A DNA stretch of 64,000 nucleotides from Bacillota bacterium (GCA_023413185.1 JAEZQD010000152.1:1-64000); one strand, 5' to 3'. Counted from the stretch's first letter, positions 8,458-17,699 are shown. Made by a program: numbers and translations. The notes: a model not told the origin generated them from the sequence alone.

Positions 8458-9191
8458 TGAAGGTTATCGAGGTAAAACACCTAGAAAAGAAGTTTGGCGA
8501 GAACGTGGTTCTAAGGGACATCAACCTGGATGTTTACAAGGGCGAGGTGGTCTGCGTCATCGGCTCAAGCGGCTCGGGCAAGAGCACACTGTTGCGCTGC
8601 ATCAACCTGCTTGAGGAACCCACCGGCGGCGAGATTACCTACCACGGCGAAAACGTGCTATCCAGCCGGCTTTCGCGTACCGAGTATCGCACCAAGCTAG
8701 GCATGGTGTTTCAGCAGTTTAACCTGTTTAACAACCTCACAGCGCTGGATAACTGCACCGTAGGGCAGATTAAGGTGTTAAAGCGCGACAAAAAAGAAGC
8801 CGAGCAGACCGCGATGAGGTACCTTGACCTGGTGGGGATGTCGCAGTACATCAACGCGCGCCCAGCCCAGCTTTCGGGTGGGCAGAAGCAGCGTGTCGCG
8901 ATTGCGCGCGCCCTTTCCATGGAGCCTGACGCATTGCTGTTTGACGAACCGACCAGCGCCCTTGACCCCGAGATGGTGGGCGAGGTGCTGAAGGTAATGA
9001 AGACCCTTGCAAGCAGCGGGCTTACCATGATGGTGGTCACCCACGAGATGGACTTTGCACGAGAGGTCGCAAACCGCGTGCTGTTTATGGACAAGGGCGT
9101 GATTGTGGAGGACGCTCCCCCCGAGGAGATCTTTACAAACCCCAAAAACGACCGCACCAAGGAGTTCTTAAAAAGAACCTTGGAACGCTAA
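8457..9191 (+). CDS. Amino acid ABC transporter ATP-binding protein
   Basis: A 244-residue GlnQ/HisP-type ATPase with Walker [10 protein letters not shown] (about 37-45), signature [15 protein letters not shown], Walker [13 protein letters not shown], and the switch histidine in [12 protein letters not shown] 8457 overlaps the permease stop (TGATG) and has GGGGG 8 nt upstream; GTG 8454 is a possible alternative start. It energises uptake by the binding protein and permease encoded just upstream and is followed by a strong terminator. Confidence 0.95.
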   Translation: MKVIEVKHLEKKFGENVVLRDINLDVYKGEVVCVIGSSGSGKSTLLRCINLLEEPTGGEITYHGENVLSSRLSRTEYRTKLGMVFQQFNLFNNLTALDNCTVGQIKVLKRDKKEAEQTAMRYLDLVGMSQYINARPAQLSGGQKQRVAIARALSMEPDALLFDEPTSALDPEMVGEVLKVMKTLASSGLTMMVVTHEMDFAREVANRVLFMDKGVIVEDAPPEEIFTNPKNDRTKEFLKRTLER

Positions 9192-9215
9192 ATGGCACAA
9201 TGCTACTGCAAAACG

Positions 9216-9250
9216 AACCCCCGAGCGGCTGACCGTTCGGGGGTTTGCTT
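9216..9250. terminator. Intrinsic terminator after importer operon
   Basis: An AACCCCCGA-GCGG/CCG-TTCGGGGGTT stem with a CTGA loop is followed by a T-containing tail. It lies between the importer operon and the convergent YjbR gene and may serve both. Confidence 0.85.
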
Positions 9251-9344
9251 ATCCTTGTATAACCTTCTTGAAGCCGCTATATCACTAACGGCAAGCAGGC
9301 ATCTGCAGTATTTCATGTAAAACCTGCCTTTTTCCTGCACGGGT

Positions 9345-9722
9345 TCATTTACCTGTACCGGCAATCTCAGACTGTGCCTTCTTGCTCAGCGAAGTTAGCA
9401 GCAGGCGGTAAGAACGGTCGATCATCTCCCGCATCAGCTCGTCGGGCACCTTGCCCTCAAGGTAAACCGAGCTCCAGTGCACCTTGTTTAAGTAGTACCC
9501 GGGGATGATATCACCGTTACTAGTTGAACGCACAAACTCCCCAAACTCCGGCTCCAGCTTTAGGCTAAAGATGGGTCTGCCCGTTTTGTCGCCGCCAAGC
9601 ATCGCAAACATCTTGCCGCGCAGCAGATAGCGCACCGCGTTCCATTCGGCTTTAAAGTCCTTCTCCGCACCCGGCTTTGCCAGGCAGTAGTCGTCTATCC
9701 ATTCGTATGGCGCTATCAGCAT
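9345..9722 (-). CDS. MmcQ/YjbR-family protein
   Basis: A 125-residue protein of the YjbR (CyaY-like fold, DUF419) type: MLIAPYEWIDDYCLAKPG, VRYLLRGKMFAMLGG, FSLKLEPEFGEFVRS, GYYLNKVHWSSVYL and a C-terminal DRSYRLLLTSLSKK. The biochemical role of the family is not established. ATG 9720-9722 follows GGAGGCGACAAC; the longer in-frame form overlaps the upstream gene more. It overlaps the DUF3795 gene by 7 bases and is therefore in an operon with it. Confidence 0.85.
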   Translation of the reverse strand: MLIAPYEWIDDYCLAKPGAEKDFKAEWNAVRYLLRGKMFAMLGGDKTGRPIFSLKLEPEFGEFVRSTSNGDIIPGYYLNKVHWSSVYLEGKVPDELMREMIDRSYRLLLTSLSKKAQSEIAGTGK

Positions 9723-9988
9723 GTTGTCGCCTCCGTTAACCAGGTTTGGCACTGTGCAATGCGTTTACCGTCGTCTCCCTGCTCCTTGTCATACGCAAAT
9801 TCATTGAGCTGTGCACAAGCAAACGAAGCGCATTGCCCGCAGTGTTCATGCTCCTTTTGCTCGCAGCAATGTTTAACGGGGCAGCTCTCGCCCCAAAACG
9901 GCTTGTCCATGGCGGTACAGCCCTTGCAACCCATCTGCTCCCTGTAGGTACATTCGCTGCAGAGGATTCCACATCGCGACTCAATCAT
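9716..9988 (-). CDS. DUF3795-type cysteine-rich protein
   Basis: A 90-residue protein that begins MIESRCGILCSEC, the usual start of DUF3795 proteins. It has 14 cysteines in CxxC-like pairs (CGILCSEC, CKGC, CEQKEHEHCGQC, CAQ), suggesting metal or iron-sulfur binding. Function is unknown. The upstream ATG at 10000 has no spacing from the AAAGGG site, so ATG 9988 is used. It lies between an AraC-type regulator (upstream) and YjbR (downstream) in the same direction. Confidence 0.82.
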   Translation of the reverse strand: MIESRCGILCSECTYREQMGCKGCTAMDKPFWGESCPVKHCCEQKEHEHCGQCASFACAQLNEFAYDKEQGDDGKRIAQCQTWLTEATTC

Positions 9989-10039
9989 AGATATACCCAT
10001 CCCTTTCTGGTGCCCTGTAATATTAAGTTTTATGATACA

Positions 10040-10861
10040 TCAGAACTTGTTCGTTTCATTGTAAAAATCGGACATATTGTTTAAAAACGCACTGGGGGCT
10101 ATGCCGCACACCTCACGGAACTCGCGAATAAAATGCGATTGATCATAGTACCCCGCATGCAATGCGCATTCGGTCAACGTCAAGTCGCGCCGCTGAATGA
10201 GCAGCATGGCTTTGTTTATTCGAAAAAGCTGCAGGCAGTTTTTTGCACTGATGCCGATTTCGCTGTAAAACAGACGGTTAAGATGCCGCTCGCTGTAACA
10301 CATCGCATCCGCAAGCTGTTTTACAGTGGCTGAGGGAACAGCGGCTTGCATTAAGGGGGCTACCATGCACGGGTTTGCTAACGACGTTTTGGATAAAATC
10401 GAAAGAAACAGTGTGTCGAGCAGCCTTATCAGCTCGCATTCATCCTGCGCGCGGTTTATAATCTCTCTTAATGCGAAATCCAGTGCTGGCAGGCAGTCGC
10501 CAAGGGGGACGATGTGATCTACAAACTCCTGCTGGGGATATCCTGTTAACCGGTGCGCTCCGCCCGGTAAAAACTCCACAAACAGGTGGCAACGCGAAAC
10601 GCCCTCCTGCGTACCCACAACCACGGTCTTTGTGGTTGGTCCCCACAGCAAGGTGACGAGATTGTGCTCCTCAATGCAGCAAACAATACAGCCGCTTACG
10701 TCCGGTACAAGGGTAAGCGGCTGAGATATATACGTGTAGTATGGTTCCATGACGGTGTAGTGGGCGATATAAGGGCGCAACAGGGCATGGGGGGTCAGAA
10801 AACGGCGTGGTATGCCGTTTTTTTGAATATCAAAAGATAATAAATACGCCTGTTTTGGCAT
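10040..10861 (-). CDS. AraC-family transcriptional regulator
   Basis: A 273-residue regulator. Residues 1-150 form a DUF6597-like cupin or N-terminal domain (FLTPHALLRPYIAHYTVME, FLPGGAHRLTGYP). The C-terminal 100 residues carry the two AraC helix-turn-helix units (TVKQLADAMCYSERHLNRLFYSEIGIS and LTECALHAGYYDQSHFIREFREVCGIAPSAF). ATG follows GGGAGG. It is directly upstream of the DUF3795 and YjbR genes, which are plausible targets. The inducer is unknown. Confidence 0.9.
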   Translation of the reverse strand: MPKQAYLLSFDIQKNGIPRRFLTPHALLRPYIAHYTVMEPYYTYISQPLTLVPDVSGCIVCCIEEHNLVTLLWGPTTKTVVVGTQEGVSRCHLFVEFLPGGAHRLTGYPQQEFVDHIVPLGDCLPALDFALREIINRAQDECELIRLLDTLFLSILSKTSLANPCMVAPLMQAAVPSATVKQLADAMCYSERHLNRLFYSEIGISAKNCLQLFRINKAMLLIQRRDLTLTECALHAGYYDQSHFIREFREVCGIAPSAFLNNMSDFYNETNKF

Positions 10862-10880
10862 AGGGCATGCCTCCCGGATG

Positions 10881-12203
10881 TTATCGTCTCATCGGCGGAC
10901 GGGGGGAGCCTTGTTCCTTTTCCATATCCCCGCGCATGCGTCGGCGTTTTTCATCGAGCATACGCAGCTTCTTCTTTCGGTAACGCATCATGTTTATCTG
11001 CCGAACAATCACCAGTAGTATAAACAGCCCCACAATGACGCCCAGAATGCCGAGCAGTACGGTTACCCATCCGGGCGCCGCGCCTTTTTCGGTCACGGCC
11101 TTATCCGCCACCAGATCAACCGAAAGCAGCAGTTCGTTTTCATACAGGATATCGGCTATGCCCACCACATCTCCCTTGCGAACGGTGGTGGTTATTGCCG
11201 CGGGAACACGGCACAGAACATACACATCATCGACTACCGCAGACTTGGGGATCACCGAATCAAGCTTTTTAGAAAGGGAGAGGGGCAACGAATCCTGCAT
11301 AAAGCCCTCGCCGACGGGAACCTCCGTCACCGGCTCATCCGCCTTTGGCGATTGAACCAGCTTACAGGTGGAGAGTGCCCATTCAAACAGACCCTTTGCG
11401 TCGGTATATACAGAGCCGTCGCCGCCGGAGGGTGCCCCCAGCAAAACCAACAGCAGCTTCATGCCGTTTTGTTCCATTACACAAACCAGGTTTGTCGTGC
11501 CGTCCGGACCGACGCTGTATTTGATGCCCCGAGCCCCTTCTAGGTAGGTCAGCTCGTCCGCGGCATTTTCAACCCCGTTCTCGTTTTCTATCGTATCCTC
11601 TTCATGTGTGTCCGAGGAGGGAATGCGATACGCGCCCTCGCCCGCAATCGACATGTAGAGTTCGTTTTGGTAGGCCTTGCTCGCTATCATGGCCATATCA
11701 CGCGCAGTGGTGTAATTGTTTGAGGTATCCTCCCCGCTTGCGTCCGAAAAGTTGGTGGATTTCGTGCCTAGTCCCCGCGCGCGTTCGTTTAAGCGTGATA
11801 TAAATTTGTTCTGGTCACCGCCGCCCACCGTAAAGGCAATCAGCTGCGCTGCCTGCGTGTTGGAGTCCAAAACGATATATCGCAGCAGCTGATCCATCGT
11901 ATAGCTTGTTTCGCTCTCTTCGCCGTTGTCAAGCGTAATGGGGGATGCCACATCGGCTAAAAGGTCCTCGGTTTCTTCTATGGCAAGCAGCGCAGTTAAC
12001 ATCTGTGTTAACGAATGGGAGGCGGCACGGTCATCCGGCGCTTTCTCGTAAATGATATCGCCGCAACCAAGCTCTATCAAAAACACATTGGAGCTTGCAG
12101 CTTCAAACGCAGGCTTATGTACAAAGGGCTTGCTCTGTTTTGCACAGCCTGCAAACAAAAACACACTAGCAAAAAACAAGCAGATCATTCGCTTAAATAA
12201 CAT
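10881..12203 (-). CDS. D,D-carboxypeptidase-like lipoprotein with degenerate active site
   Basis: A 440-residue protein with the peptidase S11 (DacF/PBP5) layout: lipobox FAGC at about residue 20, the S11 core (residues 40-270), a C-terminal beta domain, one transmembrane helix (VLLGILGVIVGLFILLVIV) and a basic tail. The family signature HYTTARDMA is present as NYTTARDMA. All three catalytic motifs are altered: S-x-x-K reads SLTQ (CAG codon), S-x-N reads SNT, and K-T-G reads KYS. A transpeptidase or carboxypeptidase reaction is therefore unlikely; a scaffolding or peptidoglycan-binding role is inferred. ATG 12203 follows GGAGGG. Confidence 0.85.
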   Translation of the reverse strand: MLFKRMICLFFASVFLFAGCAKQSKPFVHKPAFEAASSNVFLIELGCGDIIYEKAPDDRAASHSLTQMLTALLAIEETEDLLADVASPITLDNGEESETSYTMDQLLRYIVLDSNTQAAQLIAFTVGGGDQNKFISRLNERARGLGTKSTNFSDASGEDTSNNYTTARDMAMIASKAYQNELYMSIAGEGAYRIPSSDTHEEDTIENENGVENAADELTYLEGARGIKYSVGPDGTTNLVCVMEQNGMKLLLVLLGAPSGGDGSVYTDAKGLFEWALSTCKLVQSPKADEPVTEVPVGEGFMQDSLPLSLSKKLDSVIPKSAVVDDVYVLCRVPAAITTTVRKGDVVGIADILYENELLLSVDLVADKAVTEKGAAPGWVTVLLGILGVIVGLFILLVIVRQINMMRYRKKKLRMLDEKRRRMRGDMEKEQGSPRPPMRR

Positions 12204-12297
12204 GATAATCCCTCCACGCAGTAATCGGCGTAAAGCCGTGCTATATACAATCATTTATTCTGCATTGCGGTATCAAGCCAATTGCCTAATTAAAACC

Positions 12298-12306
12298 ATT
12301 ATAGCA
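12298..12306 (-). promoter_or_regulatory. Extended -10 promoter for carboxypeptidase-like gene
   Basis: On the minus strand TGCTATAAT (TG-N-TATAAT) lies about 95 nt before the start at 12203. No good -35 is present. Confidence 0.55.
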
Positions 12307-12449
12307 GATAATAGCTGATTAATATAGTGTCGCAAATCGGCTAAATCCCTGCATTTTTATATGAGCACAGCAAGAGATAAAGCAAAAAACACAAGAATAA
12401 TTTCGATTAAACCAAAGGGGGAATTAAAGGTGAATTATTCTAGTAAATA

Positions 12450-12458
12450 TGGTATAAT
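12450..12458 (+). promoter_or_regulatory. Extended -10 promoter for surface-protein gene
   Basis: TGGTATAAT matches the extended -10 consensus; the -35 position (GTGAAT) is weak. It leaves a leader of roughly 190 nt before the start at 12654. Confidence 0.6.
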
Positions 12459-12653
12459 ATTTGCAACAGACCACCACTTTGTGATAAAAAAACCATCAAA
12501 GTGACATACATACAGGGTGTATTGTCGTTACAGGCAGTAGCAAAACAGCTTAAGTTATGGGCGTTTTTGCCGATATGTATAACAGAGTATAACCTTGTGA
12601 AAAAACAGGTTTTGATAAAGTCAGCGGTATCGCCGACACGGAGGTGAGCGGGT

Positions 12654-15600
12654 ATGAAACAATACGCGCGAATAGGTATAATTGCGATAGCTTTTGCGGT
12701 ACTATTGACAACAGTTGCGCCGCTGTTAACGGTTTATTCAGCCGACGCCACAAACAATTGGCTGCATTTTAAGCGCGACGGCAAAACATCCACACAGGTT
12801 ACTATTGTTGAGGGGCGCGGCGTGGACTTGGTTCACAGTAAGCCGGCAAACCTGTACCTTAGCCGTCTGATAATTCGCGACAGCAATAACAACGAGGTTC
12901 CGTCAAACACGGTGTGGATTAACGAAACCAACGACACGCTCAACGCGGCGCTGGGTGTCAGCGGCGTGTATACGATTGTGGGCGATTACTATACCCTAAA
13001 CGCAACCGGAGATGCGGTTTTTTACTACTATTACGAACCCACAGAAGCGGTTAAAACCGAGGCGCGTGTAACCAGCGACCAAAACAACCTCATTAAGCAG
13101 GACAGTACCATTGCCATTAAGGCGGATACAGTACCTTCGGGAATCCCTTCTTTCTCGATAATTAACTCCGGCGGACGCGTGCCGACCGGTGCGTTTGCGG
13201 AGTTCGACTCGGTCACCTCCTCTAGAGGAAACCTGGTTAATAATGAATGGGTCTACAACCTCACATTCCGTAAGGGGACCAGCTCGCTGACCATACAGCT
13301 GATTACCCCCTACGAAATTACCCAAAACAGTGAGTTTGATATTAGCTTTACCACAGAAAAATCCGACACACTTGTGGTGTCGATAAAAAGCAAAGAAGAC
13401 ATGGTAGGCGACATTAAACGGGCGCTCAGCAACCCGGACCAGCGCGACCCGTACATGACGTTTGCCGACTATAACGACCTTGACTACATAACCGAAAACT
13501 TCTTGCTGATTAAAAAGGCTATGGTATACGGTGTAGAGGTCAACTTTACATGGGGCTGGGACGACCCGATATCGGGCACTGAAAACCCGGTCATATCCAT
13601 TTCCAATCCGCTCATCTCCACCCACTACACCGCCAAGGTAACGCGGCGGGAAGAGGATGTTGTGGGCACACTGACCGCAAACATTGTTTACCTGCCGGCA
13701 GGAACCGTGGAGGGAGACCCTACGGCGTACCGGGAGGAGCACCCACTGCGCGTTGTGGTGAAGGGCAAGGGAATGCCGCCCGGGGTGCATATTGTAACCC
13801 AAGTTGATGAGGGTGGAATCCCCGTCACCACCGTCCCTATCTCGGCCACACCAGTTTGGCTTGATCTATATGACGGCTCGGTGCCGGGGCACAATATGCA
13901 AACGGGCGCGTACCACCCCTTGTTTTTGCACCTAAAGTACGGCGCACGCGGCGGCAGAGCCGACTACGCCACCATCACCACCTCCAACAACAACATCCTA
14001 TCGGCTAACTATACGGGAACCACCGCAGGCAGCTATCAGGATCTATACGCGTGGAATTCTCGCTTGCTTAACCCGAGCTCCAACGAGGCGTACGAGGGTG
14101 TTGTTGGGTTAAAGCTATACCCAAAACAAGTGGGTACGACGGTCGTCACCGTTCGTTACTATGCGTCCACCCCCACCACAGAGCTGTTAATCAGCGAGGT
14201 AAAGTTTAACGCGCAGGTGGTGGATTCTTCCCCCAACAAGGATTCTTCGCTCAAGAGCCTTGAGCTTTTTGAGATAGACACGCAGGGCAACAGCACCCCT
14301 GCCACCGGCTTGGTATTCAACCCGAACACCAAAAGCTATGCCCTCTCGGTGGGCAACTGGGTGGAGTCGGTTCGATTCCGTGCAACCAAGACCGATACCA
14401 GGGCAAGCTCGGATATCATCGTTAAGTGCGACGGTGAGGTGATAGACACCATCCGCTCGGGCGTAACCAGCCCTGTTTATGCGATTTCGGTGCCGGACAA
14501 CCCGAATAAGACCACGTTTACCTTTGAACTGATTGTCACGGCCGAAAATCTCACCCAGACCACCTATCAGGTTTACGTCGAGCGCCTGCCTGAAAGCAAC
14601 GATACGGCGCTGAAGAACTTTACGGTGCGTGACAAAAAGGGCAACACGCTGCCCTACTTTCGAATAGGCAACGCCCAGAACAAGACGTTTGACCCGAACG
14701 TTCGGGATTATGGCATGGAGCTTGCGTATAACATCAAGGAGATAACGATTGAAACCGCCACCTCTCACTTGAAATCGGTGGTTACGATTACCCCCGAACC
14801 GCAGGAGACTGGCAACTGGTTTGACCGCAACAAATACATCACGTTTGCCGACGATGTGGCGACACAGCTTGTTACCATCACGGTGACGGCGGAGGACGGC
14901 AGCACAAATGATTACCGGCTGATGATTGCGCGACAGGCACCGGCGAGCGACTCAATGCTGCAATCCATCGTCATAAAAGACCACACCACGAAAACCGTGG
15001 ATTTTGCGTTTGATACCTATGTGGAAAGCTACGAGACTGTACTGGTGGATAACTCGGTGCGATTTGTCACGGTGTACCCCACCGCGCGCAGTGCCTACGC
15101 CACCGTTTTGGTGAACAACGAAAACGTTACCCCGCAAAGCGGCTATCGAATTGACCTAGATGTTGAGATCGCAGCGCCGGTATCCATTCGGGTTACCGCC
15201 GAGGACGGCAGAACCACTACAACCTATTCGCTGTCGATTAAACGCCTTGCGCCAAGCACCGACGCAACACTAATGGGACTAAAGGTGGGGACACTTGCCC
15301 TAACGCCTTTGTTCTCATCGACGCACATCAACTATACCGCTACCGCAAATGAGAGCACCACCGCACTTTCGGTGACTCCTACTGCGACCCACAGGAATGC
15401 AACCATTACTGTGGACGGAGTAACGGTGCGCAGCGGTACGGCAAGTGCCTCTATACAGCTTTCGGAGGTTACAACGATTACCGTGGTGGTAACCGCAGAG
15501 GACAGAATAACCAGGAAAACTTATACCGTCACCATCACCAACGACGCGCTGCGTATTCGCAGTACCAATGCGGACCTAAAGAGCCTTACGGTCAACGAGG

Positions 15601-16469
15601 GGGATATGTCGCCAGCCTTCAAGAGCTCGATATCCACCTATAACTTGCCGGTGGATTCGACGGTGGATTACATCGACATCATCCCTGTTCCCGCCGATAC
15701 GCGTGCGAAGGTTGCCGTTAAGCTTGGCTCCAAATACATCGGAGACTATACGGGCAACTTTTCAGAGGCGCTTAAGAACGGCAACAACAAGTTCTCCATC
15801 GAGGTAACGGCGGATGACGGAAAGACCAAAAAAACCTACACCCTTACCGTAAACCGTTCCGCCAGCGGACAGGGCAGCGGTATGAGCCCCATAAGCACCG
15901 ATCAGGTGGATTTTAAAAAGTCCAAAACCATCTATATCGATATTACCAAATACACCATGGTCTCGTCCGCGCTGTTCAAGGAGCTTGAAAAGTACCCCGA
16001 TACAACAATCATATTCCAAGGCACCGACTATTCGCTAACCTTCAAGGGGGCGGACATCAATACGATTATTCCGTTTGCCGAGACCTACAACTTCGCAATG
16101 AGCTTTACATCCCCCAATGAGGATAAGATTCTCTCAATGCTCAACGAATCGGATGCCGCAAGACCACTGGTGTTTTTATACTTTAAGCACCACGGGGTAC
16201 TGCCCGCCGCTGCCACGCTACGCGTAGACCTTGGGCTGAGGTACAAAAACGAGACGTTGCACCTGCATTACTACAACCCCACAATGGACCGCATTGAATA
16301 CTACGGCACGGTAAAGGCAAATGCCCGCGGCAGCATTGCATTTCGTGTTGACCATTTCTCCGACTATCTCTTAGCGGGTAAACGCTTGAATGGCTCGGTG
16401 GATAAATCAAAGGAGGTCAACATTGGGGTCAGCGATGCAGAGAAGGTTAACCCCGATACCGGCCGCTGA
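12654..16469 (+). CDS. Large secreted surface protein with cadherin-like beta-sandwich repeats
   Basis: A 1271-residue exported protein. A signal peptide occupies residues 1-32. After a long beta-rich N-terminal region (33-515) come about five cadherin-like beta-sandwich repeats (PF12733 type), each opening with a D/S-x-x-L-x-x-L motif, near residues 521, 645, 761, 866 and 970 and closing with T-A-E-D-G-x-T-x-x-Y-x-V/L. A roughly 190-residue C-terminal domain ends in VDHFSDYLLAGKRL and then VNPDTGR and a stop. NPDTG resembles a (N/S/P)PxTG class B sortase motif, but no hydrophobic segment or basic tail follows. The sortase gene begins 14 nt later. ATG 12654 has GGAGGTGA upstream. Confidence 0.85.
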   Translation: MKQYARIGIIAIAFAVLLTTVAPLLTVYSADATNNWLHFKRDGKTSTQVTIVEGRGVDLVHSKPANLYLSRLIIRDSNNNEVPSNTVWINETNDTLNAALGVSGVYTIVGDYYTLNATGDAVFYYYYEPTEAVKTEARVTSDQNNLIKQDSTIAIKADTVPSGIPSFSIINSGGRVPTGAFAEFDSVTSSRGNLVNNEWVYNLTFRKGTSSLTIQLITPYEITQNSEFDISFTTEKSDTLVVSIKSKEDMVGDIKRALSNPDQRDPYMTFADYNDLDYITENFLLIKKAMVYGVEVNFTWGWDDPISGTENPVISISNPLISTHYTAKVTRREEDVVGTLTANIVYLPAGTVEGDPTAYREEHPLRVVVKGKGMPPGVHIVTQVDEGGIPVTTVPISATPVWLDLYDGSVPGHNMQTGAYHPLFLHLKYGARGGRADYATITTSNNNILSANYTGTTAGSYQDLYAWNSRLLNPSSNEAYEGVVGLKLYPKQVGTTVVTVRYYASTPTTELLISEVKFNAQVVDSSPNKDSSLKSLELFEIDTQGNSTPATGLVFNPNTKSYALSVGNWVESVRFRATKTDTRASSDIIVKCDGEVIDTIRSGVTSPVYAISVPDNPNKTTFTFELIVTAENLTQTTYQVYVERLPESNDTALKNFTVRDKKGNTLPYFRIGNAQNKTFDPNVRDYGMELAYNIKEITIETATSHLKSVVTITPEPQETGNWFDRNKYITFADDVATQLVTITVTAEDGSTNDYRLMIARQAPASDSMLQSIVIKDHTTKTVDFAFDTYVESYETVLVDNSVRFVTVYPTARSAYATVLVNNENVTPQSGYRIDLDVEIAAPVSIRVTAEDGRTTTTYSLSIKRLAPSTDATLMGLKVGTLALTPLFSSTHINYTATANESTTALSVTPTATHRNATITVDGVTVRSGTASASIQLSEVTTITVVVTAEDRITRKTYTVTITNDALRIRSTNADLKSLTVNEGDMSPAFKSSISTYNLPVDSTVDYIDIIPVPADTRAKVAVKLGSKYIGDYTGNFSEALKNGNNKFSIEVTADDGKTKKTYTLTVNRSASGQGSGMSPISTDQVDFKKSKTIYIDITKYTMVSSALFKELEKYPDTTIIFQGTDYSLTFKGADINTIIPFAETYNFAMSFTSPNEDKILSMLNESDAARPLVFLYFKHHGVLPAAATLRVDLGLRYKNETLHLHYYNPTMDRIEYYGTVKANARGSIAFRVDHFSDYLLAGKRLNGSVDKSKEVNIGVSDAEKVNPDTGR

Positions 16470-16483
16470 AGGAGGAACGCTCC

Positions 16484-17323
16484 ATGCGACCTACAACTGT
16501 TAAATCATTCCTAAGGCTTGCGGCGCTCTGCCTTGTTATGGTGTCATTGTGCGCCTGCGGCATGGAATCGCTGCTTTACACCAACACGGTTAAGCCTGTT
16601 TCGTCTGAGCAAAAGGAGGAACAGCCGCTGTTTGTCAGCGCCCCGCCAGAGGAGGCAAAACCGCCGGAGAACAGCTTTACGTTACAGATAAGCAAGGCGG
16701 CGCAAAAGAACCGCGATGTTGTGGGCTGGCTGTATATTCCGGGCACCGACATCAACAACAGCGTACTGCAGGCATTTGACAACAGCTACTACATCCGCCG
16801 CAACGAACAGCGGCAGGACGACATCTACGGCTGCTACTTTGTAGATTGTGACGCGCCCGTGTCTACGGTGGACGAGCTTGCGCCCAACACCATCATTTAC
16901 GGGCACAGCGATTTAAAGGATAACCCGGAAGGGAAGCGGTTTTCGCAGCTGTTCGGTTTTACCGATGAGGAATTTGCTAAAAACACGCCCAACCTGTATT
17001 TCAGTACAGGGGAGGACGACCTGGTGTGGCGTGTATTTGCTGCATTTTATACCCACACCTCGTTTCACTATATCGCAACCCATCCCAGCGATACGGAGTT
17101 TGAGCGCATTGTCGAAAAGGCGCGCGAAGGCTCGTTGTACGACTATGATGTTGAGGTCACACGGGGCGACCGCATCCTAACGCTATCCACCTGCTCGGTA
17201 AAGCACGGTACAACCGGCGAATACCGTTTCGTTGTTATGGCTCGGCTATTGCGTGAAGGTGAAAGCTTTGACGACAAGCTGGGTGCACCTGTGCCAAACC
17301 CCGACGCGAAGCTGCTCACATAG
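16484..17323 (+). CDS. srtB: Class B sortase, lipoprotein form
   Basis: A 279-residue sortase. The class B fold is shown by VGWLYIPGTDINNSVLQ, the catalytic His in IIYGHSD (near 140), Cys in LTLSTCS (near 234) and Arg in YRFVVMARL (near 247). It transpeptidates sorting-signal proteins to the cell envelope. The N-terminus carries a lipobox SLCAC with Cys 25 rather than the usual plain transmembrane anchor, followed by a 40-residue Pro/Glu-rich spacer. ATG 16484 has AGGAGG overlapping the stop of the surface-protein gene, so both are cotranscribed and the surface protein is the obvious candidate substrate. Confidence 0.9.
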   Translation: MRPTTVKSFLRLAALCLVMVSLCACGMESLLYTNTVKPVSSEQKEEQPLFVSAPPEEAKPPENSFTLQISKAAQKNRDVVGWLYIPGTDINNSVLQAFDNSYYIRRNEQRQDDIYGCYFVDCDAPVSTVDELAPNTIIYGHSDLKDNPEGKRFSQLFGFTDEEFAKNTPNLYFSTGEDDLVWRVFAAFYTHTSFHYIATHPSDTEFERIVEKAREGSLYDYDVEVTRGDRILTLSTCSVKHGTTGEYRFVVMARLLREGESFDDKLGAPVPNPDAKLLT

Positions 17324-17338
17324 TTTGCCCTTGCAAAC

Positions 17339-17382
17339 AACACCCTCTTACCCGCTGACGCGGGTAGGAGGGTGTTTCTTGT
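17339..17382 (+). terminator. Intrinsic terminator after sortase
   Basis: A long stem, AACACCCTC plus TACCCGC pairing with GCGGGTA plus GAGGGTGTT around a TGAC loop, is followed by TTTCTTGTTT. It ends the surface-protein/sortase operon. Confidence 0.88.
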
Positions 17383-17699
17383 TTGGTACACACGAGGTTT
17401 GCGCAGGGAGTATAGTATCGATTAGGGCAGTTGTTAATACGGAGAAACGGTGGATTCGTTGCCATACTATGCTGTTTATATAAGGCACAGGAATACTTTG
17501 TGTAATGCGCGGATATGTAATGAGGAAAGCGCCTTGCATTGCAGAAGTAGACGCCGCTTTTGGTCCTACAACGAACCTACTAAGCAGCACTAAAAAAGCT
17601 CTATAAAAATTTTAGTGTACAAACCCATTGTTTCATGGTAATATTTGCAAGGCATGTCTGTGCGGTATAATCGGCACAGAGGTAGAAAGGAACGTTGAT
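17383..17699 (+). promoter_or_regulatory. Intergenic region with putative promoter of lipoprotein gene
   Basis: About 320 nt without a gene. TATAAT (17666-17671) lies 29 nt before the lipoprotein start, with only a weak -35 (TTTGCA, short spacing). The rest shows no clear element. Confidence 0.4.

Larger units (their letters stand above)
12204..12653. other. Divergent intergenic region with two extended -10 promoters
   Basis: 450 nt between the carboxypeptidase-like gene and the surface-protein gene. An extended -10 on each strand is visible (12298-12306 minus, 12450-12458 plus). About 195 nt of transcribed leader precede the surface protein; they contain an AACC/GGTT hairpin (about 12591-12614) and a GTCAGCG/CGCCGAC hairpin (about 12618-12635) just before the GGAGGTGA ribosome site. 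I could not match a known riboswitch. Confidence 0.5.

Noticed and set aside
12470..12650. Possible c-di-GMP riboswitch before the surface-protein gene
   Set aside because: The GCGGTATCGCC hairpin recalls a riboswitch arm, but the conserved core sequences of c-di-GMP-I and -II classes are absent.
12996..13802. 268-codon minus-strand frame inside the surface-protein gene
   Set aside because: A shadow of the plus-strand frame; no ribosome site and no recognisable protein.
16469..16600. Frameshifted sorting-signal tail after NPDTG
   Set aside because: All three frames after the stop were read: one is the sortase and the others give no hydrophobic segment with a basic tail, so no remnant is visible.
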